Of a DNA stretch of 22,962 bases, positions 5,389 to 13,849 are shown in pieces. Below the pieces are notes generated by a model, which ran no database searches, was not told the origin of the DNA, and saw only the letters and a program-made list of their open reading frames with translations. Made by a program: the position numbers and the translations under genes. Source of the stretch: Bacteroidales bacterium UBA1219 (lineage in GTDB: Bacteria; Bacteroidota; Bacteroidia; Bacteroidales; P3); the NCBI GenBank assembly GCA_002309295.1, contig DBXF01000025.1:1-22962 (forward strand), given 5' to 3'. Numbering within the stretch: the first letter of the stretch is position 1; every line of letters begins with the position of its first letter.

Positions 5389-6948
5389 ATGAAAAAAATA
5401 TTTGCCTTTTTCGCAGTTATGGCCGCAGTTTCGGTGCAGACGGCCTTTTCGCAGGATATAACACTGACTTTCACCGGTGCCCGAACCGACGGCGCTTACG
5501 TCGTTCTCGACTCGGTGCAGGTGCAGAACATCTCCCGCTCGTGGACCGAGACAGTCGTCTATCCCGACACAATGCTGACTTTTCCGCAACCTGTCACAGG
5601 CATTGCCAATGTGCAGGGCTTTGCCGCCAGTCTCTCGGCCTATCCCAACCCCTTCAACGGCGCCACCAACGTGGCTGTAACCCTGCCGCAGAGCAGTAAC
5701 GCAGTGGTGCAGGTCTTCAACCTTGCCGGACAGAAAATTGTTGAGCAAACCATGGCTCTCCAAGCAGGGAACAACCTGCTTGAAGTGTGTCTGCAAGAGC
5801 CTCAGGTTCATATCCTTGCGGTAACCACCCCGCAGGGACGCAGCACCATAAAGCTGATAAACAGCCGTCAAGGCTCGGAAAATGCCGTTCTGAGTCGCGG
5901 CGCCGGCGTTGTTATCGACAAACTGCAGTCGACACAGACTTTCCAATTTGGCGACACGCTGCAAATTGTGGGCTTCACATCGCAGTTGAACACCATCACT
6001 CAAAGCAGGATGCTGTCGCAATCTCCTGCCGCAAGTGCAAATATTACCTTGCTTTTTGACACCATACCAGAAAGAGGAGTCTTGCCTGGTTCGTTCTCCG
6101 TGTCGGCCGACGAAGAGGTGCATTTCGCCAAAGGCAACTTGCAATACTCCGCTACAGGCACCCATGCTGTGGCAGGCGGCGGCATAGCCCCCGGCACATG
6201 GCGTTTCGCTCCACACCAGTGGGACACTATCGGCGCAGCAAACAGAAACATATCAAGCACCTACACCGGATGGATCGACCTTTTTGGCTGGGGCACAAGC
6301 GGTTATCACAATACAAACGACCCCTACAACACCTTCTACCAGCCTTATAGTACCGGTAATTACACACAAATTGTAAATGCAACCTTCAACTACTACGGTT
6401 ACGGACCTTCCACCAATATGCAGGATACCCATTTCGTTGGTACAAGCGCCTACTACGACTGGGGTATTTACAATGCCATCTCCAACGGCGGCAACGAGCC
6501 CGGACTGTGGCGCACCCTTACGCAAACGGAGTGGGCGTATCTTTTGGAGAGCCGTACCACTACTTCGGGAGTGCGTTTTGCCAAAGCAACAGTAAACGGA
6601 GTGAAAGGCGTAATCATTACCCCCGACAACTGGACCACAGCCACCTACCCTTTGGATAGTGTCAACATAACAACTATTTCATTTACTGCCAATGTGATAT
6701 CGGCGGCGCAGTGGACTTCGACATTGGAGAGTGCCGGTTGTGTGTTCCTTCCCATGGCAGGTTCGCGTACCAGCTTTTCCGTTATTAACGTTAACGTAAG
6801 GGGCGATTATTGGGCTTCTACATGTTGGAATGCCGCGGTGGCTAATGGTATAAGTTTCCAAAGAAATACCTGCTCCTTCTCCTACTATAGCGGCAATGCC
6901 CGCTATTATGGACACTCGGTGCGCCTTGTTACAAATAACAAAAAATAG
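5389..6948 (+). CDS. Secreted protein: internal T9SS-type domain plus FISUMP/C-type-lectin-like C-terminus
   Basis: A signal peptide covers about residues 1-21 (MKKIFAFFAVMAAVSVQTAFS). Residues 83-158 look like a Por/T9SS sorting domain: YPNPFNGATNVAVTL, VQVFNLAGQKIVEQ, GNNLLEV, GRSTIKLIN. Such domains normally end a protein, but here 360 residues follow. From about 230 on (GSFSVSADEEVHFAKGNLQY, WRFAPHQWD, GWIDLFGWGTSGYHN, WRTLTQTEWAYLL, FLPMAGSR, DYWASTCW, and a final YYGHSVRLV) it resembles FISUMP-type surface domains with a formylglycine-enzyme or C-type-lectin-like fold. A surface or secreted binding role is inferred. Aromatic and Asn residues are frequent. No reverse transcriptase or template repeat is present. 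The 135-bp repeat ends just upstream. Confidence 0.82.
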   Translation: MKKIFAFFAVMAAVSVQTAFSQDITLTFTGARTDGAYVVLDSVQVQNISRSWTETVVYPDTMLTFPQPVTGIANVQGFAASLSAYPNPFNGATNVAVTLPQSSNAVVQVFNLAGQKIVEQTMALQAGNNLLEVCLQEPQVHILAVTTPQGRSTIKLINSRQGSENAVLSRGAGVVIDKLQSTQTFQFGDTLQIVGFTSQLNTITQSRMLSQSPAASANITLLFDTIPERGVLPGSFSVSADEEVHFAKGNLQYSATGTHAVAGGGIAPGTWRFAPHQWDTIGAANRNISSTYTGWIDLFGWGTSGYHNTNDPYNTFYQPYSTGNYTQIVNATFNYYGYGPSTNMQDTHFVGTSAYYDWGIYNAISNGGNEPGLWRTLTQTEWAYLLESRTTTSGVRFAKATVNGVKGVIITPDNWTTATYPLDSVNITTISFTANVISAAQWTSTLESAGCVFLPMAGSRTSFSVINVNVRGDYWASTCWNAAVANGISFQRNTCSFSYYSGNARYYGHSVRLVTNNKK

Positions 6949-7076
6949 GGAACAAAGAGACTTTCAGATTGTCTAAAAATCAGAGGACTGTGAATTGTGA
7001 TCAGTGAACTGAAATGGTCGCAGGGCATTAGTCCTTAGACTTTTGACCTTTGACAAATCAATTTCCGACTTCCGAG

Positions 7077-7806
7077 CTACCTTCTCTGTCGTAGTATTTC
7101 GTATAGGAACACTCCTGTGGCCACGGAGACGTTGAGCGACTGCACCTCTCCCACGATAGGCAGTTTGGCGCGGTGGTCGCTGATTTTTAGGTATTCGTTG
7201 GAGACGCCCGTCTCTTCGGCACCCATTATAAGCAGGGTGGGCTTGCGGAAATCCACATCGGTGTATAGGTCGTTGCCTTTCTCGGTGGCGGAGCACACCT
7301 GCAGTCCCGACTGTTTGGCGTAGTTTATCACCGTTTTCAGGTTGTCCTCGCGGCACACTGGTATCCGCAGCAGAGCCCCCGACGAGGTTTTGATGGCGTC
7401 CTCGTTTATCTGTGCGCTGCCGTGGGCGGGGATGATAATGGCGTCCACGCCCGTGCATTCTGCTGTGCGTGCTATGGCGCCGAGGTTACGCACGTCGGTA
7501 ACGCGGTCGAGCATAAGCAGCATGGGGGTGCGTCCCTGCTCGAAAAGCAGCGGCACTATGTCGTAGATACTCTGGTATTCGATGGGCGAGATAAGTGCCA
7601 CCACGCCTTGGTGGTTGGCGTCGCGCACGGTGCGGTTGAGTTTCTCCACGGGCACGAACTGGAAGGTGAGTCCGGCCTCGCGTATCTTCGAGCGTAGCTC
7701 GCTAATAAGCGCACCCGAAAGCCCGTTCTGCAAAAGGATTTTGTCTATCTGTTTGCCCGATTCTATGGCCTCCATCACGGGACGTATGCCGTACACGGTC
7801 TGTTGT

Positions 7807-7829
<23 letters not shown>
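7077..7829 (-). CDS. rlmB: TrmH-family 23S rRNA 2'-O-methyltransferase (RlmB-like)
   Basis: SPOUT-fold enzymes of this group transfer methyl from SAM to a ribose 2'-OH; RlmB acts on G2251 of 23S rRNA. An N-terminal substrate-binding domain (VYGIRPVMEAIESG, residues 12-25) is followed by the three SPOUT motifs: LDRVTDVRNLGAIARTAE (107-124), LLIMGAEETGVS (199-210) and LPIVGEVQSLNVSVATGVFL (223-242). It has 250 residues, the usual length. The start overlaps the end of lolD by 23 bases on the same strand, so the two are translationally linked. The spacer after its stop (7030-7076) carries word-like repeats (tagacttttgacctttgac, ccgacttccgag). RlmB versus another TrmH paralogue cannot be settled by eye. 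Confidence 0.93.
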
Positions 7830-8463
<634 letters not shown>

Positions 8464-8475
8464 CTTTTTTAAATT

Positions 8476-8503
8476 CGGAGTTCGGAACTCGGAGTTCGGA
8501 ACT
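8476..8503. repeat. Perfect tandem 14-mer upstream of lolD
   Basis: CGGAGTTCGGAACT occurs twice back to back (8476-8489 and 8490-8503). Each unit holds the near-palindrome AGTTCGGAACT. Degenerate words of the same style (cacaaattactgacc, ctgacaactgactactg) continue to about 8604, where they reach the 3' end of hutI. Confidence 0.75.
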
Positions 8504-8552
8504 GATTATTACTAATTGATTATTGCAAATCACAAATTACTGACCAGTACGG

Positions 8553-8568
8553 GCGAAAAATTTTTCGC
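8553..8568. repeat. 16-base perfect palindrome between hutI and lolD
   Basis: GCGAAAAA (8553-8560) is followed directly by TTTTTCGC (8561-8568). The left side extends as TACGG before the palindrome, similar to the TAGG that precedes the hairpin inside vsr. It looks like a REP-type element. Its position after the hutI stop could also allow a weak terminator role for minus-strand transcription. Confidence 0.6.
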
Positions 8569-8584
8569 TTCTGCTGACAACTGA

Positions 8585-9832
8585 CTACTGCCCACTGACC
8601 ACTAATTTTCCATTCAGAAAGACTTTTTCCACTTTGTTGCTGCCGTAGGCGTAGGGCATAAACTCGTAGGTGGGTATCGGTTTGGTGATGAAGAAGTTGG
8701 CTTTCTTGCCGACGGCTATGCTGCCCAGTTGGTCCACCACGTCCATGGCGTAGGCGCTGTTGATGGTGGTGGCGTTGATAGCCTCTTCGGGGAGCATGCG
8801 GTAGTTTACGCAGGCCATGCTCAGTATCAGCTGCATATTACCCGAGGGCGACGAGCCTGGGTTGCAGTCGCTGGCCATTGCCACAGGCAGTCCGGCATCC
8901 ATCATCTTACGCACGGGGGCGTGCACCATGTTGAGGAAAAAGGCGGCACCCGGCAGCACAGTAGGCATTGTGGCGGAGCCGAGGAGAGCCTCTATCTCTG
9001 CGTCGCCGGTATATTCGAGGTGGTCGCAGCTGAGGGCGTTGTGGCGCACGGCGCACTGTATGCCGCCGCTGTATGCCAGCTCGTTGGCGTGAATCTTGGC
9101 GCGGAGGCTGTATTTGGCTCCGGCTTCGAGCATGCGGTCGGTGTCCTCCACGGTGAAAAAGCCTTGGTCGCAGAACACGTCGATAAAGTCGGCCAGACCT
9201 TCGGCGGCGGCCTGCGGTATCATCTCGTTTATCACAAGGTCAACAAAAGCCTCCTGCCGTCCGCGGTATTCCATGGGTATGCCGTGTGCGCCCAGCAGTG
9301 TGGATTTTATGGTGAGGGGCGAAGTCTCTTTGATACGACGTATAACGCGCAGCATTTTCATCTCCGCCTCGGTGGTCATGCCGTAGCCGCTTTTTATCTC
9401 CACGGCGCCCGTGCCGTAGGCCGTCATCTCGTCGAGACGTTGCATGGCGTCGTCGAAAAGCTGTTGTTCCGAGGCCTCCTGCACACGTTTGGCGCTGTTT
9501 AGGATGCCTCCGCCGCGTTTGGCAATCTCCTCGTAGGAGAGGCCGCGAATCTTGTCGCAATACTCTATTTCGCGGCTACCGGCGTAAACGAGGTGGGTGT
9601 GCGAGTCGCAGAACGTGGGGAACACCATGCGTCCGGTGGCGTCGTATTCCTTGTCGTAAGAGCCTTCGGACAGGTCCTTCATCTCGCCGAAGGATGATAT
9701 TTTGCCGTCCTCAACTATGAGGTATGCGTTTTTTATGGTGTCGATTTTGGCCATGTCGGCACCTTTCACCATGGTGCGCGGCGTGCGTTCCACCTGCACC
9801 AGCTCTTTTATGTTGCGTATCAGTGTTTTCAT
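8585..9832 (-). CDS. hutI: Imidazolonepropionase
   Basis: HutI hydrolyses imidazolone-5-propionate to N-formimino-glutamate, the third step of histidine breakdown. It belongs to the metal-dependent amidohydrolase family. The metal motif DSHTHLVYAGSREIEY starts at residue 76 with His78 and His80. Further family blocks are GGGILNSAKRVQEASE, VEIKSGYGM, KIHANELAYSGG with a metal His, and VAMASDCNPGSSPSGNM carrying the metal Asp. It has 415 residues, the normal length. No hutH, hutU or ftcD lies in the window, so the pathway genes are scattered or absent. One copy of the 43-bp direct repeat lies 34 bases upstream of the start. CACATTTG about 20 bases upstream of the start is a one-mismatch -7 box. 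Confidence 0.97.
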   Translation of the reverse strand: MKTLIRNIKELVQVERTPRTMVKGADMAKIDTIKNAYLIVEDGKISSFGEMKDLSEGSYDKEYDATGRMVFPTFCDSHTHLVYAGSREIEYCDKIRGLSYEEIAKRGGGILNSAKRVQEASEQQLFDDAMQRLDEMTAYGTGAVEIKSGYGMTTEAEMKMLRVIRRIKETSPLTIKSTLLGAHGIPMEYRGRQEAFVDLVINEMIPQAAAEGLADFIDVFCDQGFFTVEDTDRMLEAGAKYSLRAKIHANELAYSGGIQCAVRHNALSCDHLEYTGDAEIEALLGSATMPTVLPGAAFFLNMVHAPVRKMMDAGLPVAMASDCNPGSSPSGNMQLILSMACVNYRMLPEEAINATTINSAYAMDVVDQLGSIAVGKKANFFITKPIPTYEFMPYAYGSNKVEKVFLNGKLVVSGQ

Positions 9833-9865
9833 CGGATGAAATTGGGTTTTGCAAATGTGTAATTA

Positions 9866-9908
9866 ATTATAACGCCGTTTGTAGCGGAATATTGTGTGGG
9901 GGAGGGGA
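9866..9908. repeat. 43-bp direct repeat, left copy, flanking rhuM
   Basis: It begins ATTATAACGCCGTTTGT and ends GTGTGGGGGAGGGGA. It matches 11095-11137 at 41 of 43 positions in the same orientation. It lies upstream of hutI (minus strand) and downstream of rhuM. The flanking sequences outside the 43 bases are unrelated. Confidence 0.9.
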
Positions 9909-9935
9909 TGCCACCGATTTTTGCCAACAATGTGT

Positions 9936-9971
9936 AATAAAAAAACGCAACCGATTGAAATTCAGTTGCGT
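9936..9971 (-). terminator. Terminator of rhuM (minus strand)
   Basis: ACGCAACCGA (9945-9954) and TCAGTTGCGT (9962-9971) pair around a 7-base loop with one mismatch. On the minus strand the stem is followed by about seven T. The 27-base stem-loop is 24/27 identical to the terminator of tRNA-Gln at 13860-13886. Confidence 0.8.
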
Positions 9972-10009
9972 CGTATTGTGGTGTTATAAAGGCGATGCCC
10001 TCGAGTATC

Positions 10010-11053
10010 TTATTCTTTCTTTTCTGGTCCTTCGTCCTCGAACGGAAGTGCATCGAGGTACCTGTCGAAGTCGCTCTGGAACAGACGGTCCTGAACAATG
10101 CGGTATTTCTCGAATTCCGTTTCGGCATGAAGCACAGCCTCTTCGTGGCTCACACTCCCCGCATTGTCGAGCAGCGGACGCTCATCGCTGGTAAGATAGG
10201 CGTCGATACGTTTCGCCCAGTCTTCCATCGTCATGGGGATGTGTCTCTTGGCACGTGTCTCGGCAAACTCCAACACTGCAGTAACGATGCGCCCCATGTC
10301 TTCCAGTTCCATCTGTTTCAGGTAGTTTTTTGCAACCGTCACATCGGTTTTCACTATTTTTCCGTCGGGGGCGTTCTCCCAAGTGGTCAGTCCCATGTGT
10401 TCCTTTTCGGCATCGGCACGGTCAATTATCAGTTCTGCCGCCGTGCGGCCGTGGACGGCGTAATGCATCTTGTTCTGCACCATTTTGAAGAACAGCCTTG
10501 TGGTCGGGGCATCGCGGTTGTAGTCGATGGCAGTGGAGTAGATGTCGGTAAGTTTCTGGTAGAAACGACGTTCGCTCAGACGAATCTCCCTTATTTCGGC
10601 CAACAGGTGTTCGAAATAGTCTTCCCCCAGAAAAGAGCCGTTCTCCATACGTTTTTTGTCGAGCACGTAGCCGCGTATGGCAAATTGGCGAAGCACGCTG
10701 GTGGCCCATTGACGGAACTGTGTGGCACGAACGGAGTTTACACGATATCCAACGGCGATGATGGCATCGAGGTTGTAGAATTGCAACGTGCGATTGACCT
10801 CCCTGTCTCCTTCGCGACGAACTACCGAGATTTCCTCGGAAGTTGCCATTTTCTTTAATTCCCCGCTTTCATAGATGTTTTTCAAATGAAGCCCGATGTT
10901 GTCCACAGAACAATCGAAAAGCATACCCATCGCCTTCTGCGTACACCACACGTTTTCGTCTTTGTAGTACACCTCAATGCCCTGTTCCTTGTTCTCTATC
11001 TGGAAAATCAGGAATTCCGCTGTGCTGTTTCTTATCAGATGTTTCTCTGCCAT
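10010..11053 (-). CDS. rhuM: RhuM-family protein (virulence RhuM homologue)
   Basis: RhuM proteins are accessory-genome proteins first named from a Salmonella pathogenicity island; their biochemical role is not settled. The N-terminal part (IEVYYKDENVWCTQKAMGMLFDCSVDNIGLHLKNIYESGEL) has the look of the helix-turn-helix type domain found in phage antirepressor-like proteins. The middle has YNLDAIIAVGYRVNSVRATQFRQWAT (residues about 92-117) and RGYVLDKKRM. The conserved core is FFKMVQNKMHYAVHGRTAAELIIDRAD at about 188-215, followed by GLTTW. It has 347 residues, full length for the family, with an acidic Lys-rich tail. It is a single gene with its own terminator, bracketed by 43-bp direct repeats, so it is probably a transferred cassette. 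Confidence 0.93.
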   Translation of the reverse strand: MAEKHLIRNSTAEFLIFQIENKEQGIEVYYKDENVWCTQKAMGMLFDCSVDNIGLHLKNIYESGELKKMATSEEISVVRREGDREVNRTLQFYNLDAIIAVGYRVNSVRATQFRQWATSVLRQFAIRGYVLDKKRMENGSFLGEDYFEHLLAEIREIRLSERRFYQKLTDIYSTAIDYNRDAPTTRLFFKMVQNKMHYAVHGRTAAELIIDRADAEKEHMGLTTWENAPDGKIVKTDVTVAKNYLKQMELEDMGRIVTAVLEFAETRAKRHIPMTMEDWAKRIDAYLTSDERPLLDNAGSVSHEEAVLHAETEFEKYRIVQDRLFQSDFDRYLDALPFEDEGPEKKE

Positions 11054-11094
11054 AGTGTTTCCGTTAGTTAATTGAAAGCCACATAAATACTTTT

Positions 11095-11137
11095 ATTATA
11101 ACGCCGTTTGTGGCGTAATATTGTGTGGGGGAGGGGA
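11095..11137. repeat. 43-bp direct repeat, right copy, flanking rhuM
   Basis: The pair of 9866-9908. This copy contains a clean 5-bp hairpin ACGCC-gtttgt-GGCGT; in the left copy the hairpin is broken by two changes (TGG to TAG, CGT to CGG). It lies 41 bases upstream of the rhuM start. The repeat-to-repeat unit is 1229 bp. Confidence 0.9.
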
Positions 11138-11276
11138 GAAGTTGTTTCTTGGGGATTGAGCCACGTTTTGACGAAATAATTGCCCCAAAGACATCATTTT
11201 GAGGGTCGGGAAAAACACTTATCCTTTGTTCGGCGACTATTTTCGACCACTAACGGTTAATCTCAATTTTTTTTAG

Positions 11277-11284
11277 TAAATTTG
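11277..11284 (+). promoter_or_regulatory. Likely -7 promoter element TAAATTTG for the MBOAT gene
   Basis: TAAATTTGCATC fits TAnnTTTG, 37 bases before the ATG at 11322. The -33 region is not clear. The divergent rhuM gene is transcribed the other way from the same 268-base spacer, which also holds TTGGGG/CCCCAA complementary segments (11149-11154 and 11183-11188) of unknown meaning. Confidence 0.55.
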
Positions 11285-11321
11285 CATCACATAATAATTA
11301 TAATTACACTGGGTTAATTAT

Positions 11322-12740
11322 ATGCTATTCAACACTATAGAGTTCATGCTGTTCTTTCCCTTGGTGACGTTGCTGTTCTACCTGCTTCCTCACCGCTGGA
11401 GATGGCTTATGCTGCTTGCGGCCAGCTGTGTGTTCTATATGTGGTTTATTCCGAAGTATATTTTTATTCTGCTGATAACTATTGTCATCGACTACAGCGC
11501 GGGCCTTTTGATGGAACGCTGGGAGGGTGATAGGCGGCGACGGCGGTGGTGCCTGGTGGTCAGCGTGGTATCTACCTGTGTGGTGTTGTTTATATTCAAA
11601 TACTTGAATTTCTGCAGTGCCCAGCTGGTGGCTCTTGCGCAGACTCTCGGCTGGAGCCATCCGTCGCGGGTGCTGAGCATCGCTTTGCCCATAGGATTGT
11701 CGTTTCACACTTTCCAGAGTCTTAGCTATGTCATCGAGGTGTACCGTGGTAACCAGCGTGCCGAACGCCATTTCGGATATTATGCCTTGTATGTGATGTT
11801 CTATCCTCAGCTGGTTACCGGCCCCATAGAACGTCCCCAGGGACTTCTGCGCCAGCTGCACAGCGAACAGCGTCTCGAATATGACAACATCGCCAATGGA
11901 CTGCGTCTGATACTCTTCGGCCTGTTCCTGAAAATGGTGGTTGCCGACAATATGGGTACTATGGTGGATGCCGTGTATGCCTCGCCCAATGACTACAGCA
12001 GGGCGGATATCCTGCTGGCGATGGTGCTTTACTCGTTCCAGATCTACGGCGATTTCTTCGGCTATTCGAGCATCGCCCTCGGCTGTGCTCTGGCCATGGG
12101 CATACGTCTTACCGACAACTTCCGCGCGCCCTATCTTAGCGGCAGCGTGCAGGAGTTCTGGCGTCGATGGCATATCTCCCTGTCGTCGTGGTTCCGCGAC
12201 TATCTGTATATACCCCTCGGTGGCAACCGTGTGCGTCTGCCGCGCTGGATGCTCAACACTATGATTGTGTTTGTGGTATGCGGACTGTGGCACGGCGCCA
12301 ACTGGACTTTCATGCTGTGGGGCGCCGCCTACGGCCTGCTGCTTATCGTAGGACGCGGATTGCGTCAGGTGCATCTCTTCGACCGCATAGATGGGCGATG
12401 GGGACGCTGGCTGGTGAGAGCCGGTGCCGTGCTGCGCACCTTCGTGGTGGTTACCCTGCTTTGGAGCATCTTCAGGGCACCGAATTTCGAATCGCTCGGC
12501 AATCTTTATTCGGCGTTGATACACGGCGGCGGCGAAGGACATCTGCATGCCAGTGTTGCTACCTGGGCGGCATTGGCGGCGTTCTGTCTGCTCGACATTG
12601 TTATACGTAATACCCGCTTCGACGCATGGTGCTCGAAACTGCCGTCGGTTGTACGATGGATTGTCTATGCCGTCATGATTTTCGCCATTGTCGTGTTCTC
12701 GTCGGTGGAGCAATATCCGTTTATCTATTTCCAATTCTGA
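11322..12740 (+). CDS. MBOAT-family membrane O-acyltransferase (AlgI/DltB-like)
   Basis: MBOAT proteins of this group pass acyl groups, usually acetyl, across the membrane to surface polysaccharides. There are 472 residues with about ten or more membrane spans. The opening FNTIEFMLFFPLVTLLFYLLP is typical. The signatures are GPIERPQGLLRQL, EFWRRWHISLSSWFRDYLYIPLGGNR (His284), and CGLWHGANWTFMLWGAAYG with the invariant His324. The start at 11322 matches the family N-terminus. An SGNH-like gene follows 9 bases downstream, the usual pairing for AlgI/AlgJ-type O-acetylation. The exact polysaccharide target cannot be told. No glycan synthesis genes lie nearby, so this is a stand-alone pair. Confidence 0.95.
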   Translation: MLFNTIEFMLFFPLVTLLFYLLPHRWRWLMLLAASCVFYMWFIPKYIFILLITIVIDYSAGLLMERWEGDRRRRRWCLVVSVVSTCVVLFIFKYLNFCSAQLVALAQTLGWSHPSRVLSIALPIGLSFHTFQSLSYVIEVYRGNQRAERHFGYYALYVMFYPQLVTGPIERPQGLLRQLHSEQRLEYDNIANGLRLILFGLFLKMVVADNMGTMVDAVYASPNDYSRADILLAMVLYSFQIYGDFFGYSSIALGCALAMGIRLTDNFRAPYLSGSVQEFWRRWHISLSSWFRDYLYIPLGGNRVRLPRWMLNTMIVFVVCGLWHGANWTFMLWGAAYGLLLIVGRGLRQVHLFDRIDGRWGRWLVRAGAVLRTFVVVTLLWSIFRAPNFESLGNLYSALIHGGGEGHLHASVATWAALAAFCLLDIVIRNTRFDAWCSKLPSVVRWIVYAVMIFAIVVFSSVEQYPFIYFQF

Positions 12741-12749
12741 TTACAATAA

Positions 12750-13772
12750 ATGATTATGAACCCGTCGTTAAAGAAATTAGCACTCAAATTCTTGCTGCTG
12801 GCCGCCGTGCTGGCGGTGCTGGATGTGGTGTACCGATACACTTTATACGAGCGCGACTTGAACGAGGGATGTACGCTGATGGAACGTTCTTTGAAACCAG
12901 TGGCCGAGGGTGCGGACATAGCTTATCTCGGCGAATCGTCGAACCACGCTGTGGCCGACGACGAGGACGACAAACGCTTTATAAGCGATATGTTACAGGA
13001 CCTGCTGCCAAGTCACAAGGTGTGCAATATGGACAAGGATGCCTGCCATGCTGGCATCTATTACGACATATTGCGCAACATTCCCGACGAAAATCCCGTG
13101 CGTGTCGCCGTGGTTACGGTCAACCTGCGATCGTTCAGCGCCGAATGGATCTACTCCAGCCTCGAGGTGCCGTTGCAGAAAGAACAGGTGTTTATGCGTA
13201 AAGCCCCGGCGTTGTACAAGCGTATGCTGCTGGCGTTCAAAGGATATGCTCATTGGAACGAAGAAGAACGCAATGTCAAGGTAAGGCGCGCACTCAAGCG
13301 TCAGGCTTTTGACCCGGTGGCCGGTGTGCCATACCATACCGCAACCGAGTGGGACAGAGGTCTGGCCGATAGCCTGAATGCCGTCGGCACCGACGAGGCG
13401 ACGGTCTCTATGGCCACCCACTATGTGAAATGTTTCGCCTGTCGTATCGACGAAAACAACCCTCGTGTGCGCGACCTCGACTGCATTGTGCGTCTCTGCG
13501 AGCGTCGCCATTGGCAACCGGTGTTCCTTATCCTCCCCGACAACGAGGAGCAGATTGACGAGATGGTGGGGCATGGACTGGTGGAACTGCTGCACCGCAA
13601 CGCCGCTTTTATAGTGCAACGCTATACACCCAAGGGAGTTACGGTGGTGAACTGTCAGGGCATGGTGGCCGACGCTGATTTCCGCGACCGCGATTACCCA
13701 ACCGAACACTACCGCATGGCAGGTCGCCAAGCCATAGCCGAAGCACTGGCACAAGCCATTGAAAAACACTGA
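12750..13772 (+). CDS. SGNH-hydrolase-like partner of the MBOAT protein
   Basis: An N-terminal signal anchor (residues 8-26, ALKFLLLAAVLAVLDVVYR) is followed by a periplasmic domain of about 310 residues. YLGESSNHA at 59-67 looks like the GDS-type nucleophile block (Ser63). Near the end, DRDYPTEHYRMAGRQAIAEAL resembles the final D-x-x-H block of SGNH hydrolases and DltD/AlgJ-like proteins. The start could be the ATG at 12750 or the one at 12756, two codons later. Its position 9 bases after the MBOAT gene implies that it transfers or removes the acyl group delivered by that protein. The similarity is at motif level only; the oxyanion-hole residues of blocks II and III are not obvious. Confidence 0.72.
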   Translation: MIMNPSLKKLALKFLLLAAVLAVLDVVYRYTLYERDLNEGCTLMERSLKPVAEGADIAYLGESSNHAVADDEDDKRFISDMLQDLLPSHKVCNMDKDACHAGIYYDILRNIPDENPVRVAVVTVNLRSFSAEWIYSSLEVPLQKEQVFMRKAPALYKRMLLAFKGYAHWNEEERNVKVRRALKRQAFDPVAGVPYHTATEWDRGLADSLNAVGTDEATVSMATHYVKCFACRIDENNPRVRDLDCIVRLCERRHWQPVFLILPDNEEQIDEMVGHGLVELLHRNAAFIVQRYTPKGVTVVNCQGMVADADFRDRDYPTEHYRMAGRQAIAEALAQAIEKH

Positions 13773-13784
13773 ACAACGAAAAAA

Positions 13785-13847
13785 TAAGGCCAAGCGCCGG
13801 GTGGGTTAGATACTCCCTGTCGGTCTGCCTTAGCCTCAATTTATTTT
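13785..13847 (+). terminator. Possible nested-stem terminator of the MBOAT/SGNH pair
   Basis: TAAGGC (13785-13790) pairs with GCCTTA (13827-13832). Inside, CCG pairs with CGG and GGG with CCC, separated by internal loops. A T-rich run (atttattttt) follows. The stem is irregular, so it may instead be a small structured RNA or chance. Confidence 0.35.
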
Positions 13848-13849
13848 TG

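Noticed and set aside
11116..11122. TAATATT in the 43-bp repeat, resembling the nonanucleotide origin of rolling-circle replicons
   Set aside because: The left copy reads GAATATT, the sequence is not in a hairpin loop, the full TAATATTAC is absent, and there is no Rep gene.
11325..12734. 469-codon open frame on the minus strand
   Set aside because: It lies entirely antisense to the MBOAT gene, is rich in His, Gln and Arg, and matches no family; it is a codon-bias shadow.
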